DNA of 64,000 bases. Origin: an uncultured Bacteroides sp. (GTDB taxonomy: Bacteria > Bacteroidota > Bacteroidia > Bacteroidales > Bacteroidaceae). The notes below the pieces were generated by a model, which was given only the letters and a program-made list of their open reading frames with translations, had not been told where the DNA came from and searched no databases. The number at the start of each line of letters is the position of its first letter. Positions within the stretch are counted from its first letter, which is position 1. This document shows positions 18,047 to 26,577 of the stretch, in pieces. The translations under genes and the position numbers were made by a program. The stretch is from NCBI RefSeq assembly GCF_900547205.1, contig NZ_URFY01000001.1, forward strand, positions 124,001 to 188,000, written 5' to 3'.

Positions 18047-18482
18047 AGTCTTTCTTTTTTTAATAGTTAGTTAATCTGTTATTTTTTGTTTTGTGATCAC
18101 GATGCAAAGATATGTGTTTGGAAATTCCTGACCAAGCAGAAATGAAGAAGTGCGTTAATAAGTTCGTTAATATGAATTTGGGGGTGGATGGGGCTATTTA
18201 CCTTATATAAATATGAACCTTTTCTCCGCAAAACTATTAAATGTGTATATCACACAGAGCCGTATCCGGTATAAAACAGAAACATCTTTGCTGAATGACT
18301 TATTATTATCCTGCAACAGAATTATTTTCTCGGAGAATAATTATTATAAATCTGGCAAGCTCACAACCAATATCATATTTGTCTATAAGCCGTTCTTTGA
18401 ATAGCACATTGTTTGTTTCACCTAGGTTTCATAGTTATTGGTATTTGTTCTGTTGTCATTATTGCCTTTTTATTACTTAATG
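18047..18482. other. Intergenic region upstream of the HU gene
   Basis: Minus-strand TATCTTTG (plus 18105-18112) is a good -7 element 59 bases before the HU ATG. The rest of the 436 bases is AT rich, has short open frames without any recognisable protein character, and shows no strong hairpin. Confidence 0.5.
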
Positions 18483-19097
18483 TTAAAGTCGATTGTTTGG
18501 TTTTGCATAAACCACCTGTTTGCCTGCACCATAACGAATGAGTATTCCTTGATCGATAAAAGTATTCAGTTCATTGATTGCCCGTTTCTTGGTGTGTCCT
18601 GTCAACCGGCAATAGTCGGTGCGAGTCAGGCATGGGTATTTCTGGAGATGTTCCTCTATCAATGCCAAACATTCTTTTTCGCTGCGCCCGTCGCCATGTG
18701 GACGGGTGATTGATTCTCCGCGTTCCGGCTTCATTTGCCAACCTACTTCTTTTTTAAATTGGCTACCAACACGGAAATTTATATTCTTCAGTTTGATGGA
18801 CTGTGCATGAACATCCTTTTTGTTCATTACGGGAGGGCCTTGCAACGATACGGAGAAATGTCCGATGTCTCCCATTTCTACAATCCATCCGTTGGATAGC
18901 AAATCTCTCAGTTCATTCTGAAAAGATTGCATAGCTCCAGCCAGCATACTGCGGCTCATTCCTGTAAATTTGTGTACCCGATCCAAGAATTCTTCTTGAT
19001 CGATGGTTCCCTTGAATACTACCCGGGGATGTAGTGGTTGCTCCTCGCCAGTCTGTTGGATATCAGGCGTTTCATAAAGGTCATAATGTATGCTCAT
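18483..19097 (-). CDS. HU-like DNA-binding protein with C-terminal winged-helix-like domain
   Basis: A protein of 204 residues. Residues about 22-125 resemble an HU-HIG domain (VVFKGTIDQEEFLDRVHKFT, GWIVEMGDIGHFSVSLQGPP, INFRVGSQFKKEV). Residues about 140-200 form a separate helical unit that reads like a winged helix (LTRTDYCRLTGHTKKRAINE followed by LNTFIDQGILIRYG), as in other Bacteroides HU-like proteins. It probably binds DNA, possibly with more sequence preference than simple HU. It is transcribed from the region containing the palindromic array at 19175-19260. Confidence 0.78.
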   Translation of the reverse strand: MSIHYDLYETPDIQQTGEEQPLHPRVVFKGTIDQEEFLDRVHKFTGMSRSMLAGAMQSFQNELRDLLSNGWIVEMGDIGHFSVSLQGPPVMNKKDVHAQSIKLKNINFRVGSQFKKEVGWQMKPERGESITRPHGDGRSEKECLALIEEHLQKYPCLTRTDYCRLTGHTKKRAINELNTFIDQGILIRYGAGKQVVYAKPNNRL

Positions 19098-19593
19098 ATG
19101 CGTAATTATTTTGTGTCGGCAAAATGATATATCCGTTTGCCTATTCGGATGTGCTTCGTTCTCTACTTTTATTTCGTTCCACTATAGTTTCTCTTGCGTT
19201 CCACTATAGTGTTCCGCAAGAATAACTATAGTGTTCTTTACGAAACACTATAGTGGAACGAACTAAGATTGGCAGCAAACTTACTAAATTATATTGGAAT
19301 ATTATGTAAGTGTAGTAAGGTTAAGAATTTCAATGCTTCATTCTTTGTCTTTGAACATATGTTTGATAACATAGAAACAGGACCAACTAAATATTTAATC
19401 CGTGATATTAACGAATATTCACGATGTCGTTTTGAAATTGTCGCTTTAAATTTCTTTATTTGCAAAAATGAATACGTGACATCAGTGCAATGAAATAACG
19501 GCAATATCTATATATATTAGGATAGGCTATTTGTTCACCAAACAATACGAATATGAAAGCATTTACTTCAAACATTAACTAGAAGTTTAGTAT
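19098..19593. other. Intergenic region between divergent HU-like and S41 genes
   Basis: Holds array 2 (19175-19260) and about 330 bases of AT-rich DNA. A 74-codon frame at 19269-19493 has no recognisable features and is not called. No convincing promoter box was found for the S41 gene. Confidence 0.5.
19175..19260. repeat. Four-unit palindromic array, 22-base period (array 2)
   Basis: Four copies of ACTATAGT begin at 19181, 19203, 19225 and 19247, an exact 22-base period. Flanks are TTCC/GGAA-like. The outer units are inverted copies: CGTTCCACTATAGT (19175-19188) is the perfect reverse complement of 19247-19260. Same design as array 1 with a different core. Confidence 0.88.
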
Positions 19594-20856
19594 ATGAAAA
19601 AGATAATTTTACTTTTCTTGTTGAGTCTTTTCTTGGTAGAAACTTCGTATTCTCAAGAAATAGTTCCTGTCTATTCTTTAGCTCAAGTCACAGAAGATTT
19701 CGACTATTACATAAATACTTTAAAGACGAATCATCCTAATTTGTATGCGTTTGTTTCAGAAGATTATTTTAATAAAGAAGTGGAAAAGGCACGTAGTATG
19801 CTTACGGATTCGATGAATATTGTTGATTTATGGAGAACAATGTTAAGGCTTCAGCATTGTTTGGATGGACACTCCGGCATGGATTATATTGATCTAAAAA
19901 ATTCATTTCCATTGGTTTACGGAGATGCTTTTTATTTGTATCCTGATAGCATCACCTATAATGAAATATTTATGAATGGTATGAAAGTGATATCAATCAA
20001 TGGTATGGAAGCTCAAAAGATTATACACGAACTAGACAAATGTATATGGGCAGAAGAAAACCCAAAGTTGCGATTATGTCATTTAAGAGGGTATTTCCCT
20101 TCCTTAACATATTCTGTATTAAAATTAGCTCCTCCTTATAAAGTTGTATATCAAGGAGAAAATGGAGAGGAAATAGTAAAAACTGAAATAGGTATCCAAG
20201 ACTCTTTCACGGATTTTAATAAAGCTTTTACAGGTATTCCATTTGACTATAAACTTTACCCTGAAGAATCAATTGCATATCTCGAAGTGAATTCATTTAG
20301 CTTACCAGGTTTGGCAGAAGACGGTTTAATCGAGACTTTTCAAAAAACACTTGATACCCTTTTTGTTGAAAAGAAAATCAATGATTATAAATACCTGTTT
20401 ATTGATATTTCGAAAAACACTGGGGGGGATGATCGGGCTGGTGAAGCAATATTTGGTAAATTAAAGCATGACAGCGTTGCGATTCCTCTGGTTCTGGATA
20501 AAGACAGTGGATATTGTGTTTATCCTCATGTACCAACTGGTTATAGTGGTCTTGTATTCGTTATAGCCGGGCATTGGACATATTCGGCAGCACATACCTT
20601 TTATTTATTGATGAGAAATTCACATAGAGGAATATTTGTAGGAGAACCTCCTGGGCATTATCGTCAAGTTTATGCACCATTAGTCCGATATAAAATGCCG
20701 AATACTAAGCTTCCTTTTCAATGTGCCAGAAGCTCCTATATCTATTTTGAAGAAACTACCCCAGACATACCATGGAGTATTGATTGCTTCCATGAGGCGT
20801 TTACTCTGGATGATCTCAAAAAAATGATAGAATTGTACAACAACAAAAAACAATAG
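19594..20856 (+). CDS. S41 family peptidase-like protein, exported
   Basis: A protein of 420 residues with a signal peptide (LLFLLSLFLVETSYSQ). The N-terminal helical cap contains DGHSGMDYI, and the C-terminal half has the S41/tail-specific protease core: LFIDISKNTGGDDR (the strand and GG loop) and HWTYSAAHTF, where the serine is at the nucleophile position. A recognisable PDZ domain is not obvious. Related exported S41 proteins in Bacteroidota cut unknown periplasmic or surface proteins. The gene is AT richer than its neighbours and stands alone. Confidence 0.8.
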   Translation: MKKIILLFLLSLFLVETSYSQEIVPVYSLAQVTEDFDYYINTLKTNHPNLYAFVSEDYFNKEVEKARSMLTDSMNIVDLWRTMLRLQHCLDGHSGMDYIDLKNSFPLVYGDAFYLYPDSITYNEIFMNGMKVISINGMEAQKIIHELDKCIWAEENPKLRLCHLRGYFPSLTYSVLKLAPPYKVVYQGENGEEIVKTEIGIQDSFTDFNKAFTGIPFDYKLYPEESIAYLEVNSFSLPGLAEDGLIETFQKTLDTLFVEKKINDYKYLFIDISKNTGGDDRAGEAIFGKLKHDSVAIPLVLDKDSGYCVYPHVPTGYSGLVFVIAGHWTYSAAHTFYLLMRNSHRGIFVGEPPGHYRQVYAPLVRYKMPNTKLPFQCARSSYIYFEETTPDIPWSIDCFHEAFTLDDLKKMIELYNNKKQ

Positions 20857-21052
20857 AAGATATACGTCTATCAACTCTTAGATGTTATGTAAATAAAGGG
20901 ATAGGATACAGTCAATAAACCGAATCACCTCTGCAAAAAAAGAAATAAAAACCTCATTGAAATTGTTTATTAACCTAAGCCACCCTAGCGTTTTTTAATA
21001 AATTAGCTAGAAAGAGTGGTGTTTATTGAATAAGAACCCTTATTTTTGCATC

Positions 21053-22957
21053 ATGTTACAATTTGAGAATCAAAAGATAAAGCAAATCATTCGCAGGACC
21101 CTTCCGGTAGTAACGCTGGTGGTCATGCTCTATTCCTGTGCCAGCATTGGAAGGCCAGAGGGTGGTCCCCGAGATTTTGACCCTCCCCGTTTCATCAGCA
21201 GTACTCCTGCAGCGGGTGCGGTGAATAGCCAGAGAACTAAAGTTTCTCTTCAGTTTGACGAATTTATCAAATTGGAGAAGGCAACCGAGAAAGTGGTTGT
21301 GTCTCCACCGCAGATACAGCAACCGGAAATTAAGGCTTCGGGAAAACGGATACAGGTAAACCTGCTCGACTCCCTGAAACCTAACACGACCTACACAATC
21401 GACTTCTCCGACGCCATTGTAGACAACAACGAAGGAAACCCGTTGGGGAACTTTGCATTCACCTTTTCTACCGGTGCGCAGATAGACACGATGGAAGTAT
21501 CGGGAACGATGCTCGACGCCTCCAACCTCGAACCCATCAAAGGAATGCTGGTCGGACTGCACTCCAACCTCAACGATACGGCTTTCACCACGCTGCCTTT
21601 CGACCGTGTGGCACGCACCGATAGCCGCGGGCGATTCTCCATTCGTGGCATAGCTCCCGGCACCTACCGCATCTACGGATTGATGGATGCCGATCAAAAC
21701 TTCACCTTCAATCAGAAGAGCGAGGTAATTGCCTTCCATGATTCAGTAATAATCCCCCGCATGGAAGAGCGTATGCGCATGGATACCGCATGGGTGGACT
21801 CATTGACTTATGATACCATTGTCGAAAGGAAATATACGTATTACTTGCCGGACGACATTATCCTCCGTGCCTTCAAAGAAAAGAATTTCTCACAATATCT
21901 GATAAAGTCCGAACGGCTCATTCCGCATAAGTTTACGTTCTATTTTGCCAATAAAGCCGACACCCTGCCCGTGCTGAAAGGACTCAACTTCGATGAAAAA
22001 GACGCCTTTATCATCGAGAAGAATCAACGGAACGATACCATCCATTATTGGGTGAAAGATTCTCTGCTCTTCAAGCAAGACACGCTTGCTATGAGCCTTA
22101 CCTATCTTTATACAGATACGCTGAACCAGCTCGTACCCCGCACCGATACCCTGAATCTCGTATCGAAGCAGAAGTATAAGAAAGAAGAACCTGAGAAGAA
22201 GAAAAAGAAGAAGAAAGATGATGAAGAGGAAGAACCGATACCAACTAAATTCCTGCCGGTGAATGTCAGCGCACCTTCGTCGATGGATGTGTACGGCTAT
22301 ATATCTCTGACCTTTGATGAACCGATTGCCAGCTTTGACAGTGCGGCTATTCATCTGCGACAGAAGGTAGACACGCTCTGGAAAGACATCCCGTTCGAAT
22401 TTGAACAGGATTCCTTGAATCTGAAGAAGTTTAATCTGTATTATGACTGGGAGCCGACGCTTGAATACGAGTTTGCGGTAGACTCCACAGCTTTTCACGG
22501 TATTTACGGTCTGTTTACTGATAAGATAAAACAAGCATTCAAAGTGCGTAGCGAGGACGAATATTTTACGCTTAAGTTCAATATTACAGGAGCCGATTCA
22601 CTGGCATATGTCGAGTTGCTCGACGCACAAGATAAAGTGGTGCGCAAGCGACGTGTGAATGATAAAGGAGTCGCAGACTTCTATTTCCTGAATCCTGGGA
22701 AATATGGAGCTCGATTAATTAATGATACAAACGGAAACGGAGAATGGGACACTGGAGACTTTGCAAAAGGCATTCAGCCAGAGAAGGTCTACTATTATCC
22801 GAGTATATTAGAATATAAGGCACTGTGGGATGTGGAGCAACCATGGAACATCCATGCAACACCCGTTGACAAACAGAAACCGGATGAACTTAAAAAACAA
22901 AAACCAGATGAAGACAAAAAGAAGAAAGATAGGGAAAATCAGAACCGCCGTCGCTGA
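21053..22957 (+). CDS. Ig-like (Big_5) domain lipoprotein
   Basis: A protein of 634 residues. The signal peptide ends in VVMLYSC, predicting lipidation, and is followed by GGPRDFDPPRF and a Big_5-type Ig domain (residues about 40-145: TPAAGAVNSQRTKVSLQFDE and GNPLGNFAFTFSTG). A carboxypeptidase-regulatory-like segment follows (GRFSIRGIAPGTYRIYGLMD). There is a Lys/Glu-rich low-complexity linker near residue 390, and further beta-rich domains to a basic C-terminus. It is probably an envelope-anchored structural protein of unknown role, conserved in Bacteroidota. It overlaps the next gene by about 50 bases. Confidence 0.8.
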   Translation: MLQFENQKIKQIIRRTLPVVTLVVMLYSCASIGRPEGGPRDFDPPRFISSTPAAGAVNSQRTKVSLQFDEFIKLEKATEKVVVSPPQIQQPEIKASGKRIQVNLLDSLKPNTTYTIDFSDAIVDNNEGNPLGNFAFTFSTGAQIDTMEVSGTMLDASNLEPIKGMLVGLHSNLNDTAFTTLPFDRVARTDSRGRFSIRGIAPGTYRIYGLMDADQNFTFNQKSEVIAFHDSVIIPRMEERMRMDTAWVDSLTYDTIVERKYTYYLPDDIILRAFKEKNFSQYLIKSERLIPHKFTFYFANKADTLPVLKGLNFDEKDAFIIEKNQRNDTIHYWVKDSLLFKQDTLAMSLTYLYTDTLNQLVPRTDTLNLVSKQKYKKEEPEKKKKKKKDDEEEEPIPTKFLPVNVSAPSSMDVYGYISLTFDEPIASFDSAAIHLRQKVDTLWKDIPFEFEQDSLNLKKFNLYYDWEPTLEYEFAVDSTAFHGIYGLFTDKIKQAFKVRSEDEYFTLKFNITGADSLAYVELLDAQDKVVRKRRVNDKGVADFYFLNPGKYGARLINDTNGNGEWDTGDFAKGIQPEKVYYYPSILEYKALWDVEQPWNIHATPVDKQKPDELKKQKPDEDKKKKDRENQNRRR

Positions 22958-23777
22958 TTTCAGAAATAAGCTTGCAGTTGCACTAGTTGCATTGCTGTTA
23001 GGTGCTTTCGCCCTTCCCGCCAGTGCTCAGTGTGAAGCCAAAAACGACGCGTTCCAATCCGGCGAACACGTGATGTACGATTTATTCTTTAACTGGAGGT
23101 TTATATGGGTGAAAGCTGGACTTGCCAGCCTGACAACAAATGCAACGACCTATCATTCGGAGCCTGCTTATCGGATTAATCTGCTGGCTATTGGTAGCAA
23201 GCGAGCCGATGTCGTCTTTAAGATGCGCGACACGCTGACCTGTGTAATTGGTGAGAAGCTGGAGCCGCGTTACTTCCGCAAAGGTGCAGAAGAAGGAAAA
23301 CGCTATACGGTGGATGAGGCTTGGTTCTCCTATAAAGACGGACTTTGCTTTGCCAATCAGAAGCGCGTATATAAGGATGGAAAGATTCATGAGTCCGAAG
23401 AAAACGATAGCCGTTGCATCTATGATATGTTGAGTATTCTTGCTCAGGCGCGTTCTTATGACCCGACCGACTACAAGGTAGGCGAGAAGATTAAGTTTCC
23501 GATGGCTACCGGGCGCAAAGTGGAAGAGCAGACATTGATTTATCGGGGCAAAGATAATGTAACAGGAGAGAATAAAGTAACCTATCGCTGTCTCGTCTTT
23601 TCGCTCGTAGAATACGACAAGAAAGGAAAGGAGAAGGAGGTGATTACTTTCTACATAACGGATGACTTGAACCACCTTCCTGTTCGTCTGGATATGTTTT
23701 TGAACTTCGGTTCGGCAAAAGCATTCCTAAAAAGCGTCACCGGAAATCGCCATCCGCTGACCTCCATCGTGAAATAA
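22908..23777 (+). CDS. DUF3108-like exported protein
   Basis: A protein of 289 residues with a basic N-region and a signal peptide (LAVALVALLLGAFALPASAQ). The mature domain begins FQSGEHVMYDLFFNWRFIWV and resembles DUF3108, a periplasmic beta-barrel-like domain of unknown function. Near the end ITFYITDDLNHLPVRLDMFL fits the family. The start was taken at 22908, inside the end of the preceding gene; ATG 22884 is an alternative. The overlap and same strand imply co-expression with the Big_5 lipoprotein, suggesting a shared envelope role. Confidence 0.8.
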   Translation: MKTKRRKIGKIRTAVADFRNKLAVALVALLLGAFALPASAQCEAKNDAFQSGEHVMYDLFFNWRFIWVKAGLASLTTNATTYHSEPAYRINLLAIGSKRADVVFKMRDTLTCVIGEKLEPRYFRKGAEEGKRYTVDEAWFSYKDGLCFANQKRVYKDGKIHESEENDSRCIYDMLSILAQARSYDPTDYKVGEKIKFPMATGRKVEEQTLIYRGKDNVTGENKVTYRCLVFSLVEYDKKGKEKEVITFYITDDLNHLPVRLDMFLNFGSAKAFLKSVTGNRHPLTSIVK

Positions 23778-24182
23778 TCAGAGAGTGAATGGCACTTTCT
23801 GGTCTTTCCTGAATACACTCGATTCGAAAGTGGCAATCAGATCTCCGTTCTGGTTGGTCACGTCTACTTGATAGCATCCTGTACTGCGTCCGATGTATCG
23901 TTCGCGTGCTTCGGCATACAGGGTGTCGCCCGGTCCGCTTGCACGCAGAAAGGTGATATTGGACGAGAGGGAAAAAGCCAGTGTGCCGTGTGAATTGGCT
24001 GCTGCGGCAAGTGCTAGGTCCGCCAGTGTGAAGATGGCTCCTCCCTGTGTTCGAGCGCCTGCATTAAGGTGCTCTGGTTTAATTTCCAGCTTTGCTTTGC
24101 TATATCCTTCGTATACTTCGAGCAGTACTACACCTGCATTTTCGGCGAAAAGGTCGTTTTTAAAGAATTCTTGTGGGGTCAT
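23778..24182 (-). CDS. PaaI-type hotdog thioesterase
   Basis: A protein of 134 residues, the usual single-hotdog length. It carries LNAGARTQGGAIFTLADLAL, the PaaI-type signature with the catalytic/binding acidic residue in the long helix, and ITFLRASGPGDTLYAEARER in the central strands. It probably hydrolyses an acyl- or aryl-CoA thioester in the cytoplasm. The ATG at 24182 (MTPQEFFKND) was preferred to one 30 bases upstream because it gives the normal family N-terminus. Its 3' end abuts that of the DUF3108 gene, with no room for a separate terminator. Confidence 0.88.
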   Translation of the reverse strand: MTPQEFFKNDLFAENAGVVLLEVYEGYSKAKLEIKPEHLNAGARTQGGAIFTLADLALAAAANSHGTLAFSLSSNITFLRASGPGDTLYAEARERYIGRSTGCYQVDVTNQNGDLIATFESSVFRKDQKVPFTL

Positions 24183-24587
24183 GATATTTGTTTTTGAGAT
24201 TTTGTAAGTCATAATAGACTTATGTTATTATAATATCTTTTTAAGTTATTCAGTATCAGGAAGTGCATTGCGTGGCTCCAACGCCATAGTAGAGGGATAG
24301 CTGGCTGGAATTTCCAGCTTTCGCGGCTATATATTGGCTTTGCAGTATAGCAACTTTGATGGCATTTACAGCCTCACTGTAATTAATCATTTGGTTATTC
24401 TTATCTTATATATTTTGCGCAAAGTTAACCAATTATATATGATTAGGCACTTAAATAGCGTGTGAATTTTATGCCTTTACAATAAGAAAGAAATCCCCTC
24501 TTGCTTGCTTTCACTCCATTTTAAGGCGTCGAAATACTGATATTACATAATTTATGTTACTTTTGTACCCAACTTGGATATAGTTCT
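24183..24587. other. Intergenic region before PUL 1
   Basis: A 405-base gap. It contains a short perfect palindrome GCTGGAA-T-TTCCAGC (24304-24318) and, at its right end, TACTTTTG at 24558-24565, a fitting -7 element 22 bases before the sigma factor ATG. No gene is visible. Confidence 0.5.
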
Positions 24588-25217
24588 ATGGAAATGGATA
24601 ACATACCTTCCTCTGGAGAAATAGATGATTTGGCTTTATGGAACCTCTTAATCAAAGGAGATCAAAAAGCTTTGGAGATACTTTATCAAAAGTACTATTC
24701 TCTTTTGTTGAACTATGGACTGAAGTGTAATCCTAATAAAGAACTCATAAAAGATTGTATTCAAGACCTGTTTGTTAATTTATACCAGAATAGCAGTGTT
24801 AAAACTGACAATATCACTGTTCGCTCTTACTTGTTGAAGGCTCTAAGAAATAATCTACTCTATAAGCTGAGTTCTCAGAAAGAAGAAAACTCGTTAGATG
24901 AATCTGTATTTCATATTCCGGAAAATGAAGATTTATTTGAGCAGCTATTTCCTAAGAATGATCAAGATGTGCTGTTAGCACGTCGGTTGATGGATGCTGT
25001 TTCGCAATTAACTCCGAACCAAAAGTCAGTTCTCTATTTGCGTTATGTGAAAGAACTATCTTATAAAGAGATAGCAGACGTCATGGACATGAATGTGCAA
25101 TCATCCATGAATTTGGCAAACCGTGCTTTAACGAAACTGCGTTCTCTTATTGGTCAAGATGAACATCTGTTGGGACTATGGCAGCTTCTTATTATTAAAA
25201 TGGTATTGTCTCTCTAA
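24588..25217 (+). CDS. ECF RNA polymerase sigma factor, PUL 1
   Basis: A protein of 209 residues with sigma-70 region 2 (residues about 25-95: LLNYGLKCNPNKELIKDCIQ then DLFVNLYQN) and region 4 (about 140-195: LTPNQKSVLYLRYVKELSYK and EIADVMDMN). It heads the locus and is followed by a FecR-type anti-sigma factor and an STN-containing SusC. By analogy with other Bacteroides loci of this kind, ligand binding at the SusC releases the sigma factor to transcribe the susC operon. Confidence 0.92.
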   Translation: MEMDNIPSSGEIDDLALWNLLIKGDQKALEILYQKYYSLLLNYGLKCNPNKELIKDCIQDLFVNLYQNSSVKTDNITVRSYLLKALRNNLLYKLSSQKEENSLDESVFHIPENEDLFEQLFPKNDQDVLLARRLMDAVSQLTPNQKSVLYLRYVKELSYKEIADVMDMNVQSSMNLANRALTKLRSLIGQDEHLLGLWQLLIIKMVLSL

Positions 25218-25367
25218 ATATTTTATATATTTCTTGGGTTTTTAATCCTCTTATTTATAGTGTATTATAGGTGTTTTTTGAATATTTCTTTTATTTTATC
25301 TGAAAAAAAGAGAAAAAACACTGAGTATGTTTTTCCTCTTTTTCCATTCTACTATAAAAGGAAGAAT

Positions 25368-26426
25368 ATGAAATATAGCAAAATAGAAATAAGAAATACG
25401 ATACGAAGGCTCATTGTATACTTCAAAATGCAGGAGGAAGTCTCATCGCAAGAGGAGATGGCCGATTTGTGGAGTAAAATAGAGACGGGTATAAGAAAGA
25501 AAAAGCAGAAGAGACAGCGCCGGTATTTCATTATCACCACTGCATCCGCTGCTGCTTTGATTGGCTTAATGTGGTTGGGTGCTGAACAGTTTCTTATAAA
25601 TAACGATTCGGATATTTCTGTGGTAGCTTCAAAAATGACGAATGAGTCTGCCATGGGTGAAGATATTCAGTTGATAGTTTCGCAGAAAGAAGTGATTCCG
25701 GTGAAAAAAGGCTCTACAGTCACATATTCTCAGAGCGGTACGGTAAGTGTGGGTGAAGAAGAAATATCCCATACTGCTACGGAGGATTTATATGATCAGA
25801 TTATCGTTCCTAAAGGAAAGTTCACCCGGTTAATTCTTGCCGACGGTTCCAGTTTGCATATCAATGCAGGAACAAAGGTGGTTTATCCCAAGCGTTTTGA
25901 AAAGAACAGGCGTGAGATATTTGTGGACGGGGAAATCTATATAGATGTGAAGCGCGATGAATCGGCTCCTTTCTTTGTGAAAACTGACAGGTTTGAGGTG
26001 GAAGTGCTGGGAACTGCTTTCAATGTCAGTGCATATAAAGAAGATAATTACGGAGAAGTGGTATTGCTGCGAGGCGCCGTGAATCTGAAAGATAGTAAGA
26101 AGAATACATTAAGGTTGTCTCCCAATCAGCTGGCATCTGTTGGCGAAGGGGCTATTCAAGGCAAAAAGGATGTGAATGCAGTAGATTATATTGCTTGGAC
26201 AAAAGGACTGTTTGTGCTAGATACCGAACCATTGGAAAGAGTCTTTCTTAAGTTGGAACGCTATTACGGTATATCTATTCAATATGATGTTGCAGTAAAA
26301 GAGATGATGGTGTGTGGTATCTTGGACTTAAACTATTCGCTGGAGGAGGTTTTATCAAGAATTGCAATTACAGCACCAATAAAATATGAGAGTACGGAAA
26401 AGGGATTCGTGATTACGAAAAAATAG
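25368..26426 (+). CDS. FecR-family anti-sigma factor, PUL 1
   Basis: A single-pass inner-membrane protein of 352 residues. A cytoplasmic N-terminus that would bind the sigma factor is followed by a transmembrane segment (YFIITTASAAALIGLMWLGA), the periplasmic FecR domain (VPKGKFTRLILADGSSLHIN and RREIFVDGEIYIDV) and a C-terminal DUF4974/STN-like domain (LERVFLKLERYYGISIQYDV). The start at 25368 follows AAAAGGAAGA, a good ribosome-binding site; longer in-frame alternatives lack it. Confidence 0.92.
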   Translation: MKYSKIEIRNTIRRLIVYFKMQEEVSSQEEMADLWSKIETGIRKKKQKRQRRYFIITTASAAALIGLMWLGAEQFLINNDSDISVVASKMTNESAMGEDIQLIVSQKEVIPVKKGSTVTYSQSGTVSVGEEEISHTATEDLYDQIIVPKGKFTRLILADGSSLHINAGTKVVYPKRFEKNRREIFVDGEIYIDVKRDESAPFFVKTDRFEVEVLGTAFNVSAYKEDNYGEVVLLRGAVNLKDSKKNTLRLSPNQLASVGEGAIQGKKDVNAVDYIAWTKGLFVLDTEPLERVFLKLERYYGISIQYDVAVKEMMVCGILDLNYSLEEVLSRIAITAPIKYESTEKGFVITKK

Positions 26427-26492
26427 TGAGTGATAACGTATGTTTAATCTTTTATTTAAATGCCTATGATGTAGTGAATAACTAAAAAAAGT

Positions 26493-26522
26493 ATCCGGAT
26501 AATACTGGAATATTATCCGGAT
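26493..26522 (+). other. Hairpin in the susC leader, PUL 1
   Basis: A perfect 12-base inverted repeat, ATCCGGATAATA (26493-26504) with TATTATCCGGAT (26511-26522), about 55 bases before the SusC ATG. A smaller hairpin (26540-26554) follows. The same position in PUL 2 also has a hairpin. Confidence 0.7.
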
Positions 26523-26577
26523 GAAATAACTTTTATCAAACCACTTTCAGTGGTCAAATTTTTAATCTTACAAAAAT

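Noticed and set aside
18213..18404. 63-codon open frame upstream of the HU gene
   Set aside because: AT-rich composition, no ribosome-binding site or protein features; likely chance.
19269..19493. 74-codon open frame between array 2 and the S41 gene
   Set aside because: No recognisable motif, no promoter, overlaps AT-rich intergenic DNA.
21041..21048. TATTTTTG as promoter of the Big_5 lipoprotein gene
   Set aside because: It lies only 5 bases before the chosen ATG, so transcription would begin at or after the start codon.
22830..22907. Longer N-terminus for the DUF3108-like protein
   Set aside because: The extra residues encode an Asn/Lys-rich stretch that would precede a normal signal peptide; a start at 22908 or 22884 is more likely.
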